NCBI GenBank assembly: GCA_910577565.1
Contig: CAJTNJ010000002.1
Span: 111,821 to 175,820, forward strand
Direction of reading: 5' to 3'
Origin: an uncultured Oscillospiraceae bacterium
Lineage (GTDB): Bacteria > Bacillota > Clostridia > Oscillospirales > Ruminococcaceae
DNA length: 64,000 nt
The notes under the pieces were generated by a model. The model saw only the letters and a list, made by a program, of their open reading frames with translations, had not been told where the DNA came from and did no database searches. Position numbers and translations under genes: made by a program. Positions 27,224 to 36,029 of the stretch are shown here, one piece after another; position 1 is the first letter of the stretch; every line of letters begins with the position of its first letter.

Positions 27224-27868
27224 TCACTTTCCAATTCTTGGCTCATCTTTTCTTACCAATCTTTTTATATTATCTTTATGCATATATATTATTATTATAG
27301 ATATTATAGCAGCCAAAAATGTTTCAATAAATATATCAAATAAAGGACTATTTGTGATATACTTTTTAATTAGCATCGCTATTGGATAAGACAAAGTGGC
27401 TATTATTGAGCTTAGTGAAACAATGCGAGATATAATCAATATTAATATAAACACCGAAAAAGCTATAAGAAAAATTATCCAATCCATCATAATTAAGACG
27501 CCTGCTGAGACTAATATGCCTTTCCCGCCTTTGAATTTATAAAATATCGGAAACACATGTCCAAGCAAAGCACATATTCCAACTATTCCATTAGCATATG
27601 CAGGAGCTCCTGTGCCAATTAATATATAAAACAACAAATTGCTAATTAGAACAGAAATTATACCTTTGCTAAAATCACCTATAAGGGTAAAAAACGCTGG
27701 TAATTTGCCAAATGTTCTAAGCATATTAGTCATGCCGGCATTTTTGCTTCCATAATTTCTGATATCTTTATGAAAAACAACTTCCGAAATAACAATTGCA
27801 AAGTTTACGCTACCTATTAGGTAGCCAATCAATCCACTAAGCAAAATTATAATTAACTTAAAAATCAC
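27224..27868 (-). CDS. plsY: Acyl-phosphate:glycerol-3-phosphate acyltransferase
   Basis: PlsY is the membrane enzyme that acylates glycerol-3-phosphate at position 1 using acyl-phosphate. The 214-residue protein has about five membrane segments and the conserved motifs GYLIGSVNFAIVIS, GSKNAGMTNMLRTFGK and GHVFPIFYKFKGGKGI, in the expected order. Its substrate is made by the product of the next gene, gpsA. It starts 11 bases after der, so der-plsY-gpsA form one operon. Confidence 0.95.
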   Translation of the reverse strand: MIFKLIIILLSGLIGYLIGSVNFAIVISEVVFHKDIRNYGSKNAGMTNMLRTFGKLPAFFTLIGDFSKGIISVLISNLLFYILIGTGAPAYANGIVGICALLGHVFPIFYKFKGGKGILVSAGVLIMMDWIIFLIAFSVFILILIISRIVSLSSIIATLSYPIAMLIKKYITNSPLFDIFIETFLAAIISIIIIYMHKDNIKRLVRKDEPRIGK

Positions 27869-27879
27869 AAAAATTTCTC

Positions 27880-29205
27880 CTAACTTTCTTTACCGCGTTC
27901 TCTGACTATAACTCTTATCGGCGTACCTTTAAGGCTAAATGTCTCTCTGATTTTATTTTCTAAGTATCTTTGATAAGAAAAATGAAACAAATCTTTATTA
28001 TTAACAAACATAACAAATGTCGGAGGCTTTGTTGAAGCTTGCGTAATATAGTAAATTTTTAATCTTTTTCCTTTATCAGATGGTGGTTGTACCATTGCAA
28101 TAGCATAAGCAAGAAAATCATTCAATGAGCCGGTTGATATTCTTCTATTGTTTTGTTCGTTTACACTATCTATCATGTCATACAACTTATTTATTCTTTG
28201 ACCGGTTTTTGCTGAAATATATATAAACGGAGCATATGACATAAATCCAAAATTATTTTTAAGCTTTTGACTAAACTCGTCCATGGTATTTGTATCTTTT
28301 TCAATTAAATCCCATTTATTTATAGCAATTATACTTGATTTGCCCTGCTCGTGTGCATAACCAGCAATTTTTGAATCTTGTTCGGCAAAACCTTCGATGG
28401 CATCAATCATTACAACACATACATCTGCTCTATTGATAGCCATATTAGCTCTTAAAACGCTATAGCGCTCAATGTTTTCAAGCACTTTCGATTTTCTTCT
28501 TATTCCAGCAGTATCGATAAAAACATAATTTTTACCGTTATGTTTTACTATTGTGTCAATTGCATCTCGTGTAGTACCTGCAACGTCGGATACAATAACT
28601 CTTTGCTCTCCTGTAAGCTTATTTATAAGAGAAGACTTACCTGCATTGGGTCGACCAACCACTGCAATTTTTATCTCAATTTCTTTTTTTATTTGTGAGT
28701 TTTTATCGGGGAAATAAGAAATTATATTATCAAGCAAATCTCCTACACCATAGCCATGTACGGAAGAAACAGCATATGGATCACCTTGTGCTAAATTATA
28801 AAATTCATACAGTTCCATTGGTGGTTCCCCAACGCTGTCACATTTATTTACACATAGAACAACAGGTTTACCACTTTTTTGCAATATATTTGAAATTTCC
28901 TTATCATTTGAAGTTACGCCAGATTTCATATCAGTAACAAAAACTATAACACTAGCACTTGATATAGCAAGTTCTGCTTGTCGTTTTATCTGTTGTAGGA
29001 TTTGGTTGTTTGTTTTTGGTTCAAGACCACCAGTATCGATTAACATAAAGTTTTTTCCAGCCCACTCAGCCTCAGAATAGATTCGATCACGAGTAACACC
29101 GGGGACATCATCAACAATTGACATCCTTTTTCCGATTATTCTATTAAATAATGTCGATTTGCCAACATTTGGTCTGCCAACAATCGCTACAATTGGTATA
29201 GCCAT
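27880..29205 (-). CDS. der: Ribosome biogenesis GTPase Der (EngA)
   Basis: Der has two tandem GTPase domains and assists 50S subunit maturation. Domain 1 has GRPNVGKSTLFNRI, DTGG and NKCD. Domain 2 (from about 177) has GRPNAGKSSLINKL, DTAGIRRKSKV and NKWD. A C-terminal KH-like domain ends TPIRVIVRERGKES. Length (441) is typical. An ataggggg site precedes the ATG. It sits at the head of der-plsY-gpsA, behind rpmF. Confidence 0.96.
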   Translation of the reverse strand: MAIPIVAIVGRPNVGKSTLFNRIIGKRMSIVDDVPGVTRDRIYSEAEWAGKNFMLIDTGGLEPKTNNQILQQIKRQAELAISSASVIVFVTDMKSGVTSNDKEISNILQKSGKPVVLCVNKCDSVGEPPMELYEFYNLAQGDPYAVSSVHGYGVGDLLDNIISYFPDKNSQIKKEIEIKIAVVGRPNAGKSSLINKLTGEQRVIVSDVAGTTRDAIDTIVKHNGKNYVFIDTAGIRRKSKVLENIERYSVLRANMAINRADVCVVMIDAIEGFAEQDSKIAGYAHEQGKSSIIAINKWDLIEKDTNTMDEFSQKLKNNFGFMSYAPFIYISAKTGQRINKLYDMIDSVNEQNNRRISTGSLNDFLAYAIAMVQPPSDKGKRLKIYYITQASTKPPTFVMFVNNKDLFHFSYQRYLENKIRETFSLKGTPIRVIVRERGKES

Positions 29206-29277
29206 AAAACATACCCCCTATATTTATATATTATTTTTAAAACTCTAAGAGGCATTTAAAATAATATATAAATCATA

Positions 29278-29307
29278 TGAAAACAGACGAGGAAGTTTCC
29301 CCGTCTG
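29278..29307 (-). terminator. Terminator after rpmF
   Basis: On the minus strand the hairpin cagacggggaa / ttcctcgtctg, with one mismatch, is followed by tttt. It starts seven bases beyond the rpmF stop and separates it from der. Confidence 0.75.
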
Positions 29308-29313
29308 AAGTTA

Positions 29314-29496
29314 CTAATCATCTTTTTTTATAACCTGAACACCTTTATAATATCCACAATTTCCACACACTTTATGAGGAACTTTTAATTCTCCGCATTG
29401 AGAACATTTTGAAAAACCGAGTATGTTCAATTTCCAAACGTTTGAGCGCCTTTTATCGCGCCTAGCTTTAGAGGTCTTTCTTTTTGGTACCGCCAT
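29314..29496 (-). CDS. rpmF: 50S ribosomal protein L32
   Basis: The 60-residue protein opens MAVPKRKTSKARRDKRRS, the standard L32 start. It carries a complete zinc ribbon, CSQCGELKVPHKVCGNCG, followed by YYKGVQVI. RBS ggaggtg. The DUF177 (YceD) gene that commonly precedes rpmF is not present; the upstream DNA holds IS debris beginning about 200 bases away. Confidence 0.97.
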   Translation of the reverse strand: MAVPKRKTSKARRDKRRSNVWKLNILGFSKCSQCGELKVPHKVCGNCGYYKGVQVIKKDD

Positions 29497-29689
29497 TTTA
29501 CAGCACCTCCTTCACTTACTAAACAATTTAAAAGATATTTTATAATTATCATGTATATTATTATGACAGGTCAAAAATAAAAGTATAAAAAATATAATAT
29601 ACAAGCCAAAATTACTTACCAAAATATTATATTATAGTAATAAGCTTTTGTCAAGCATTTTAGGGGGTATCAAAATTAAAGCTAAGGAA

Positions 29690-29885
29690 GAAACTCAATA
29701 AAAGAGGCAGAATTTTTAAGAAGAAGAAAACGAAACTTAAACTCTCCAAATTTCTTATAAGCGCACACAAAAATATTCATGACAATTTCAAAAGTATCTA
29801 TTGAACGAAAAAAAGCATTTATATCGCCTCTGTAAAGCAGCTATGTATTTACGAATATCAGATTGATAGCTTGGATTTGCATCAT
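29690..29885 (-). pseudogene. C-terminal transposase remnant of unidentified family
   Basis: On the minus strand KYIAALQRRYKCF continues, after a one-base shift in a run of T, as FRSIDTFEIVMNIFVCAYKK and FGEFKFRFLLLKN and ends at a stop. Basic, transposase-like C-terminal sequence, the frame break and the neighbouring IS fragments suggest a dead transposase end. I could not assign the family. Confidence 0.5.
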
Positions 29886-29889
29886 AATA

Positions 29890-30290
29890 GTAATATTTGC
29901 TTTCGGTGTTTTGTCAGCTATATTTTGTATCCTTTTTTCATTTTTATCAAACACAATATCATAACCTACTATTTATCTCGGTTTTCTTGTTATAAATGTT
30001 ATCAGATAATTTTTGTTTTTTCTCTCTACATAACTGTAGAGTTTATCCATTTCTATTACTTCTTTAGGACCTTTTTCTTTTGTCTCAGACTTCTGTTCTT
30101 CTATTTTCTTATTTAATGCTTTTATCCAATTATATACTGTGATTTATTTATTTATTTTCATTATTCTTCCTACTGTTCTTCCATTGTTCCATTTACTTTT
30201 CGATTTCCCTGCTTTCCACAATTTTTTATTTCTGCATTTCGGACATTTTATCTTTTCCATATATCTATTATATTTTATTTGGACACTCCC
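29890..30290 (-). mobile_element. Decayed IS1-type element (5' part)
   Basis: From the terminal end gggagtgtccaaat (near 30290) the minus strand reads an InsA-like start with CPKCRNKKLWKAGKSK and then pieces of the HTH and the catalytic EMDKLYSYVERK region. Deletions and frame breaks run throughout. It is closely related to the copy at 1-482 but has lost part of the zinc-ribbon domain. Confidence 0.7.
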
Positions 30291-30315
30291 GCATTTTAGA
30301 TGGGGGAGTGTCCAA
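30279..30315. repeat. Two IS1-type terminal repeats facing each other
   Basis: ttggacactccc and gggagtgtccaa are perfect 12-bp inverted repeats separated by 13 bases. The left one ends the IS1-type remnant at 29890-30290. The right one looks like the start of a second element, now replaced after 15 bases by an IS481-type end. Confidence 0.7.
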
Positions 30316-30329
30316 AATGTAAATGTAGA

Positions 30330-30905
30330 TGTTACAATGATGTGCGAAAATTGAGTTGTTAATAAAAAATGAAAGGCAGGCGTCTCCTATTCACTATAAA
30401 CAAGATAACACAAACTATGTTACCGTCAATCTTCGATTTTTTGTATGCTAAAAAATATAGCGTTACTTAAACTACTATTCACTATCGCACCAATCAACAG
30501 TATATTTATAACTGGTTAAAAAGATATGACGGTTCATTACATTCTCTTGCTGCAAATCTAATCATCATCTCAATCAACATACTGAACAAGAGCTTAGATT
30601 GATTCGCAATATTCAACGAAGAAATCCCAATGCAGGTCTAATTGTCTTATGGGTAAAATTGCGGTAGCGTGGATATATTCCTGGGTTGTATCGTGTTCTG
30701 ATTCGAAGCGGTAAAATAGCTGTAAAACCACCAAATCCAAAGTATATTACTAAGCCTTATGAACAAAATATCCTGCCCAGCGTGTAAAAATAGATGTGAA
30801 ATTTGTTCCATTAGTCTGTCTCGTTGGTGAAGCGAAAGACAAGAAATTTTATCAATATACAACAATATATGAATATAGCAGATATCACTATTTAGAAGCT
30901 TTCGA
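30330..30905 (+). mobile_element. Decayed IS481-type insertion element
   Basis: It starts with the terminal sequence tgttacaatgatgtg, shared with the copy at 22916. Translated fragments in several frames include HHLNQHTEQELRLIRNIQRR, NPNAGLIVLWVKLR and GLYRVLIRSGKIAVKPPNPK, the N-terminal DNA-binding half of an IS481-type transposase. Multiple stops and frameshifts occur. The catalytic half is missing and the sequence runs into an IS1-type fragment at about 30905. Confidence 0.75.
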
Positions 30906-30990
30906 AATCTATTCTTCCGCAAAGAAAGATTTGGATTTTCCTATGTAGAGGTACTATATAATGCCTTAAATCAAAACTTACATCTTTTTG
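30906..30990 (-). mobile_element. IS1-type fragment (3' region)
   Basis: Minus-strand sequence around aaggcattatatagtacctc and acataggaaaatccaaatc matches 51350-51410 of the full-length copy, the region encoding NSVLRHYMLPLHRKNPSSF. Only about 85 bases remain, joined directly to the truncated IS481-type remnant. Confidence 0.6.
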
Positions 30991-31182
30991 TATCCTTTAA
31001 TTATAATTCGTATTGTTATATTATGAAGTTTAAAAGTTAATTAATAAAAAATATTTAATCCTTTTTAGTGATCTATTCAGATTTGTTAAATTTGACAAAT
31101 GTTATTGTAGTGATATAATAACAAATAGGAAAGTGCAAATTAATTTTTGTTATAAATTTATTTATAAAAAGGAGTGAATTAT

Positions 31183-31785
31183 TTGGCAAATACGAGTAAA
31201 ATAATACCTAATGCATATTATTATATAACTTCAAAAAAATGTAACAAGGTCTTAGATATTGATGCAATGGCAGGTATCAATAACGGAGGAACCGCTCAAT
31301 TATATGATAAAATAGGTGGCAATAATCAAAAGTTCAAATTTGTTGCTGTTTCAGACGGAATATATAAAATAATTTGTAAAAATTCAAGCAAACCTATTGA
31401 TATTGTTTCAGTTGGTTTTTCTAACGGAGCTCAACTACATCAATGGGATGATACTAATGTTAAAACGCAACTATGGAAAATTGCATTTGACAAAAATGGA
31501 TATGTTAAATTTATTTCAGAATATTCTGGCAGAGTACTTGATTCAACATTAGATGATTTTAATGGCGTTCGTGTGCATATTTGGGATGATGTAGGTTCAG
31601 ACAGTCAGCTTTGGACGCTTGAAAAGGTTGAAGAAAAAACAAAAACACCAAAAAAATCAACTGCAAAAAAGAATGCCGTTAAAGGCTCAACAAGCAATTC
31701 TTCTAAAAAATCATGCGCTTCTAAAAAGGTTACTAAATCAGTTGGTGCTGTTAAATCTAAAATAAAAGAAAAGTTAAATAGCTAA
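31183..31785 (+). CDS. Ricin-type beta-trefoil lectin protein with lysine/serine-rich tail
   Basis: Residues about 8-145 form one ricin B-type domain with three repeats. Typical sugar-site endings are QLYDKIGGNNQKFKF, QLHQWDDTNVKTQLWKI and VHIWDDVGSDSQLWTL. The last 50 residues are very basic and low-complexity (Lys, Ser, Thr, Ala), for example KKSTAKKNAVKGSTSNSSKK. There is no signal peptide. Natural substrates could be glycans or, through the tail, nucleic acid or a polyanionic spore/wall surface; none is proven. The TTG at 31183 is spaced correctly from ggagtg. It ends one base before dut. Confidence 0.8.
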   Translation: MANTSKIIPNAYYYITSKKCNKVLDIDAMAGINNGGTAQLYDKIGGNNQKFKFVAVSDGIYKIICKNSSKPIDIVSVGFSNGAQLHQWDDTNVKTQLWKIAFDKNGYVKFISEYSGRVLDSTLDDFNGVRVHIWDDVGSDSQLWTLEKVEEKTKTPKKSTAKKNAVKGSTSNSSKKSCASKKVTKSVGAVKSKIKEKLNS

Positions 31786-31786
31786 A

Positions 31787-32221
31787 ATGAATATAAATAT
31801 AAAAAAATTAAAAAAAAATGCGATTATTCCTACAAGAGGAAGCGAATATGCTGCTGGATATGATTTATATGCATGCTTAGAAAAACCAATTGATGTCAAA
31901 CCCGGCGAAACTGCTAAGGTCCCAACCGGCATTTCTATGGAGATCCCTGTTGGATACGTCGGTATGATATTTGCAAGAAGCGGTCTTGCAACCAAGAAAG
32001 GTCTTGCTCCTGCTAATAAGGTTGGGGTATGTGACAGTGACTATAGAGGTGAATATATAGTTGCTTTATATAATCACAGCAATAAAACTGTTACAATTAA
32101 CCCTGGTGAGCGCATTGCTCAGTTGGTTATAATGCCTTTTTTGGAAGTTGAATTTAATGAAGTTAATGAATTAAATGATACCGCTCGTGGTTCAGGCGGT
32201 TTTGGATCAACTGGTAAATAG
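31787..32221 (+). CDS. dut: dUTP diphosphatase
   Basis: Dut hydrolyses dUTP to dUMP, keeping uracil out of DNA and supplying thymidylate synthesis (ThyX and Tmk are encoded elsewhere in the window). The 144-residue trimeric-type enzyme shows the five motifs: AAGYDLYA, ARSGLATKKGL, GVCDSDYRGEYIVALYNHS, GERIAQLVI and the flexible C-terminal arm RGSGGFGSTGK. Start ATG at 31787 immediately follows the ricin-domain gene; no strong ribosome site is seen, so translation is probably coupled to that gene. Confidence 0.95.
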   Translation: MNINIKKLKKNAIIPTRGSEYAAGYDLYACLEKPIDVKPGETAKVPTGISMEIPVGYVGMIFARSGLATKKGLAPANKVGVCDSDYRGEYIVALYNHSNKTVTINPGERIAQLVIMPFLEVEFNEVNELNDTARGSGGFGSTGK

Positions 32222-32233
32222 CACAATAATTAA

Positions 32234-32276
32234 TATACGCTCCATTTTTTATTAAGTGGGGCGTATTATTTTTTTG
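32234..32276 (+). terminator. Terminator after dut
   Basis: The stem atacgctcca / tggggcgtat, with a U-G pair, has a loop of about 14 nt and is followed by tattttttt. Confidence 0.8.
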
Positions 32277-32336
32277 CGCTATTGAACTAAGGATTTTATT
32301 TGTAAATGAGAGTAGGATAGGGGATTGCAATTATGT

Positions 32337-33362
32337 TTATTTATTTTTATTAGACTTATTACTTAAAATTTTTTCATCGGCAAGTGGGTTTTTAAATACT
32401 GCATCTTTTATCATGTCATTTGCAACATGTGTATAAATTTCGGTAGTGCCAACATTAACGTGCCCTAACAATTCTTTTAAAACCAATATATCAACATGTC
32501 CATATTGATATAAAAGCGTAGCAGCAGTATGGCGTAATTTATGTGGCGAGTAACCTTTTCCATCAAGACCTGCATCTCTCAAAGCAGCTTGAACAATTTT
32601 TTGAACCTGTCTTGCACCAATCCTTTTTCCGGTTCTTGAAGATAGGAAAAGTGCTTTTTTATCTTTTATAACTTTAATTATGTTTCTTTCATTTTTAATA
32701 TAGTTATCTATTGAAGTCTTACAAGCATTATTTAAAAATACAATGCGTTCTTTATTTCCTTTACCCAGTAGCTTTAGACTTCCAGGTTCAATTTTAATAT
32801 CTTCTAAGTTTACTCCAACTAATTCTGATAAGCGCATTCCACAATTTAAAAATAGTGTTAAAATGCAATAATCTCTAAATTTAGTAGGGGAGTTAGACTC
32901 ACTTTTATTATGCAATAATTCTTTACTTTCAGAAACAGATAAATATTTAGGCATAGTTTTTTTTAGGCTAGGCATTTCAAGGTGTTCCACAGGATTTTCT
33001 TTCAAAATTCTTAAATTAACAGTTAAATATTTAAAAAACCCACGCAATGAACTAACTTTGCGAGCGCGCGCCTTAGCTGCGTTATTATTTTGTTCCATAG
33101 CAAAATGTAAATATTCATAAACATCCAGCAAAGTAACAGTTTTGATTAAATCAATTTCAATATCATTTATTAAAATGCTAGAAAATTCTGCATCATCGTT
33201 AACAAGGCTTTTATGTATTTTGTAAAATCTAAAAAAGTTACGCAAATCTATGGCATATGCATCAGCAGTCCTTTTTGAGCGATTTTTAATTGTTATCAAA
33301 TAATAAAGATATTGACGTACCAACTCAGGTAAATCATAGTATTTTTTTTCTGCCAATTTCAA
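32337..33362 (-). CDS. Tyrosine recombinase, XerC/XerD family
   Basis: The 341-residue protein has a SAM-like core-binding domain (about 10-140) and a catalytic domain with all the expected residues. These are the Arg in CGMRLSELVG, the Lys in LLGKGNKERIV, HKLRHTAATLL, the GH of KELLGHVNV, and the nucleophile Tyr in TTEIYTHV. Xer enzymes resolve chromosome dimers at dif. Whether this is the host Xer or a mobile-element integrase is uncertain, but no element ends or attachment sites flank it, and the domain layout fits a housekeeping Xer. A perfect palindrome lies just upstream. Confidence 0.88.
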   Translation of the reverse strand: MKLAEKKYYDLPELVRQYLYYLITIKNRSKRTADAYAIDLRNFFRFYKIHKSLVNDDAEFSSILINDIEIDLIKTVTLLDVYEYLHFAMEQNNNAAKARARKVSSLRGFFKYLTVNLRILKENPVEHLEMPSLKKTMPKYLSVSESKELLHNKSESNSPTKFRDYCILTLFLNCGMRLSELVGVNLEDIKIEPGSLKLLGKGNKERIVFLNNACKTSIDNYIKNERNIIKVIKDKKALFLSSRTGKRIGARQVQKIVQAALRDAGLDGKGYSPHKLRHTAATLLYQYGHVDILVLKELLGHVNVGTTEIYTHVANDMIKDAVFKNPLADEKILSNKSNKNK

Positions 33363-33370
33363 CTCCCCTT

Positions 33371-33400
33371 TATTTCGCTAAATTTTTATTTAGCGAAATA
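33371..33400. repeat. 13-bp perfect palindromic arms between the U32 gene and the xer-like gene
   Basis: tatttcgctaaat and atttagcgaaata are separated by tttt. It lies 8 bases upstream of the recombinase start and 28 bases past the U32 protease stop. It could be a terminator without a long T-run, or an operator. No resemblance to the dif consensus was noted. Confidence 0.7.
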
Positions 33401-33427
33401 GTATTTATAAATTTTTATGTAACTTAT

Positions 33428-34654
33428 TTATGAATTAATCCTCTTTCTAATTATGCTACCCTTTTGAATTTTAATATTTGAAGGAATGTATATCTTCATC
33501 TGAGAATGTGGTGCTGACTCAACAAATTCTTTTTTTTCATTCAGAATTTTTTCAACTTTAAATGAAAAAGGTTTTTCTTTTGGCTGCAAAATTTCTACAA
33601 TATCTCCAACACTAAATTTATTTTTCTGTGTGCAATAAATAAATTCTCCGTCGCTATATTCAACAATTGCTACAACATCATAATTTCTTATATATCCACC
33701 GCTTTCATAATATTGTCCTTGTTTTGGTTTTCCAAACAAAAATCCATCATGATAATGTCTATGACTTACCTTTTTTACTTCTTCTTTCAGCCAATTTGGT
33801 ATTTCAAATTGACTATTATCGTTTTTTTCTAATATATCAGTTGCTATCTTGTAAGCATTGGTAATGACAGAAACATAATAAGACGATTTTGCCCTGCCCT
33901 CTATTTTAAAGCTACTTATGCCTGCATTTGATAACTTATTCAAATGCTCAATTAAGCAAAGATCTCTTGAATTTAAAATATAGCTGCCTTTTTCATTTTC
34001 AATTATCGGGAAATATTTCCCGGGACGTTTTTCTTCAACTATATGATACGCCCACCTACATGGTTGAGCACACTCTCCCCTATTTGCATCTCGTCCAACT
34101 AAATATTGTGATATTAAACATCTACCAGAGAAAGACATACAAACAGCGCCATGAACAAAAAATTCAAGCTCTAAATCTTGTGGTGTTTTATCTCTTATTA
34201 TCTTTATATCTTCAAGTGATAACTCTCTAGCCAAAACTATTCTGCGAGCGCCTATTTCATATAAAGCATTTGCAGTTTTATGATTTACCACACCTGCCTG
34301 CGTTGATATGTGCAAAGGAATTTTGGGAGCCATTTTTTTTGCTTCCATTATTGTGCCAAAATCCGAAACTATTAAAGCGTCGACGCCAATATCTTGCACA
34401 TTTACCATAAATTGTGATAATTTATCTGCCTCATCATTATTTGGTACCGTATTGCAGGTTAAATAGACTTTTACATTATTTTCATGGGCAAACATAACTG
34501 CTTTTTTCAAAAGATCATCATTAAATTTAGCAGCACTTGATCTCATTCCAAAAATTTCGCTTCCCAAATAAACCGCATCAGCCCCATATGTTATAGCCGC
34601 AGATAAACATTCCCAATCCCCTGCAGGTGCTAAAACTTCATGTTTTTTGATCAC
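33428..34654 (-). CDS. U32 family peptidase-like protein (TrhP/RlhA-type RNA hydroxylation family)
   Basis: The 408-residue protein opens EVLAPAGDWECLSAAITYGA, contains HISTQAGVVNHKTANALYEI and has the U32 signature ELEFFVHGAVCMSFSGRCLI. Cysteines in GECAQPCRW are of the type proposed to bind an iron-sulfur cluster. U32 proteins such as TrhP and RlhA help hydroxylate tRNA or rRNA using prephenate. B. subtilis mltG (yrrL) is followed by the TrhP genes yrrN and yrrO, and the same neighbour, mltG, overlaps this gene by four bases. A tRNA-modifying role is therefore likely, by synteny. Confidence 0.85.
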   Translation of the reverse strand: MIKKHEVLAPAGDWECLSAAITYGADAVYLGSEIFGMRSSAAKFNDDLLKKAVMFAHENNVKVYLTCNTVPNNDEADKLSQFMVNVQDIGVDALIVSDFGTIMEAKKMAPKIPLHISTQAGVVNHKTANALYEIGARRIVLARELSLEDIKIIRDKTPQDLELEFFVHGAVCMSFSGRCLISQYLVGRDANRGECAQPCRWAYHIVEEKRPGKYFPIIENEKGSYILNSRDLCLIEHLNKLSNAGISSFKIEGRAKSSYYVSVITNAYKIATDILEKNDNSQFEIPNWLKEEVKKVSHRHYHDGFLFGKPKQGQYYESGGYIRNYDVVAIVEYSDGEFIYCTQKNKFSVGDIVEILQPKEKPFSFKVEKILNEKKEFVESAPHSQMKIYIPSNIKIQKGSIIRKRINS

Positions 34655-36021
34655 TGTTTACCCTCCAACTTTCTTACGTTATTTCGATGTTCTTTAAAGT
34701 TGGTGGCATATAAAACTTTACCTGTTTTTTGGTCTGCACAGAAAAAATAATAATCTGTGCTAGAGGGATAAATTGCGGCTTTAATCGCACTTATGCTTGG
34801 TGTACAGATAGGACCTGCCGGTAACCCTTTACAATTATATGTGTTATAATTATCAGCTTTTTTTATATCTATATTTTCATCATTTTCATTATTAATTATA
34901 TTTTCTTTTATTCTAGATGCATATCTGTATGTTGGGTCACATTGTAGTTTTGGAAATTCAGTTTGATTATTTAAGCGGTTATAAATTACCGATGATATAT
35001 TTGGCATTTCAGACTCTTTATGAGTCTCAGATTGTATCATTGATGCTATTGTCATTATTTGCCACAGGCTCATTTTACTGTTTTTTATGTCTTGATACAG
35101 TGGAGATAGATTATCATCCGTTTTCTTTAAAATGGCATTTGCCAGAGCTTTTGCATTTGAAGAGCTATCAACAAAAAATGTATATGGAGCACAAAATCCT
35201 TCCATTGGGTAATAGGCATTTGAAAGTTCTGAATCTGATATATATTTAGAAAAATTATATTTGGAATAGTTTTCTTCATTATTTAGTTCATTTATAATAT
35301 CTTCACCAGTTATTACCATATCATCGCTAATTTTTTCTGATATGTTAAACATATTCATGCCTTCTGTAATAACTAAATCAATTTTACTTATATTAAGTGA
35401 GCTGTCAGACAAGATATTGTATATAGTATCGTAGTCCATTGAGGTGTTTAATTTAAATTTGCCAGGTTTTAAAGAGTTTCCTTTAATGCTAACATATGTT
35501 GAGAACATCCAAGGATAATCTATAACCCCAGATTCATTTAATATATTCGAAACAACAGATATTGGAGCACCAGATGGAATTTCAACCGTTACGCTTTTAT
35601 CATCTGATTTAAAACAAGAAAAAACTTCGTTTAAGCCTAATAAAACAAAAGCTATAATTAATATTGAAAATGAAATGACAACCAATAAAATAATGCTATT
35701 TCTAGCGCGCTTAGAACTCAATTTTTTATTTTTTTTGAGGCCCGTTTCATCTATGAGGTCTAAATCGTTTTCATCTTCAGATTCGTCTTCGTCATTTTGA
35801 TGTTTAATAAATTTTTTTATATTATTAATAATGCCCCTATCTTCTTTTAACGGCTCAGTATCTAAATCTACTTCATCAATTTTTTTCATATCTTCAGAAT
35901 TGGATTTATTTATCCCAATGACATGATCATTGAAATTATTCAAATTCAAAGACTTATCTTGGTTATCTTCACTTTCAAATTTGTCGGTCTTGTTTTTAGT
36001 ATATTTATTTTGGGTATCCAT
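34651..36021 (-). CDS. mltG: Endolytic peptidoglycan transglycosylase MltG (YceG-like)
   Basis: MltG cuts nascent glycan strands at the membrane and sets their length. The 456-residue protein has an acidic, low-complexity cytoplasmic N-terminus of about 105 residues. One membrane helix (about 108-132, IILLVVISFSILIIAFVLLG) follows, then an extracytoplasmic LysM-like and catalytic region. That region has IMTIASMIQSETH with the catalytic glutamate, VIYNRLN, LQCDPTYRY and LPAGPICTPSISAIKAAIYP. The long charged N-terminal extension is common in Clostridia. RBS gaggag. It overlaps the U32 gene by ATGA-type coupling. Confidence 0.92.
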   Translation of the reverse strand: MDTQNKYTKNKTDKFESEDNQDKSLNLNNFNDHVIGINKSNSEDMKKIDEVDLDTEPLKEDRGIINNIKKFIKHQNDEDESEDENDLDLIDETGLKKNKKLSSKRARNSIILLVVISFSILIIAFVLLGLNEVFSCFKSDDKSVTVEIPSGAPISVVSNILNESGVIDYPWMFSTYVSIKGNSLKPGKFKLNTSMDYDTIYNILSDSSLNISKIDLVITEGMNMFNISEKISDDMVITGEDIINELNNEENYSKYNFSKYISDSELSNAYYPMEGFCAPYTFFVDSSSNAKALANAILKKTDDNLSPLYQDIKNSKMSLWQIMTIASMIQSETHKESEMPNISSVIYNRLNNQTEFPKLQCDPTYRYASRIKENIINNENDENIDIKKADNYNTYNCKGLPAGPICTPSISAIKAAIYPSSTDYYFFCADQKTGKVLYATNFKEHRNNVRKLEGKQ

Positions 36022-36029
36022 AGATTTAA

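Noticed and set aside
29871..30354. Two plus-strand hydrophobic frames of 71-81 residues
   Set aside because: They are the complement of the decayed IS1-type transposase, which explains the Phe/Tyr-rich translation.
32222..33427. dif site or integrative-element ends around the tyrosine recombinase
   Set aside because: No 28-bp dif-like sequence or flanking direct repeats were seen; the 13-bp palindrome has different sequence and geometry.
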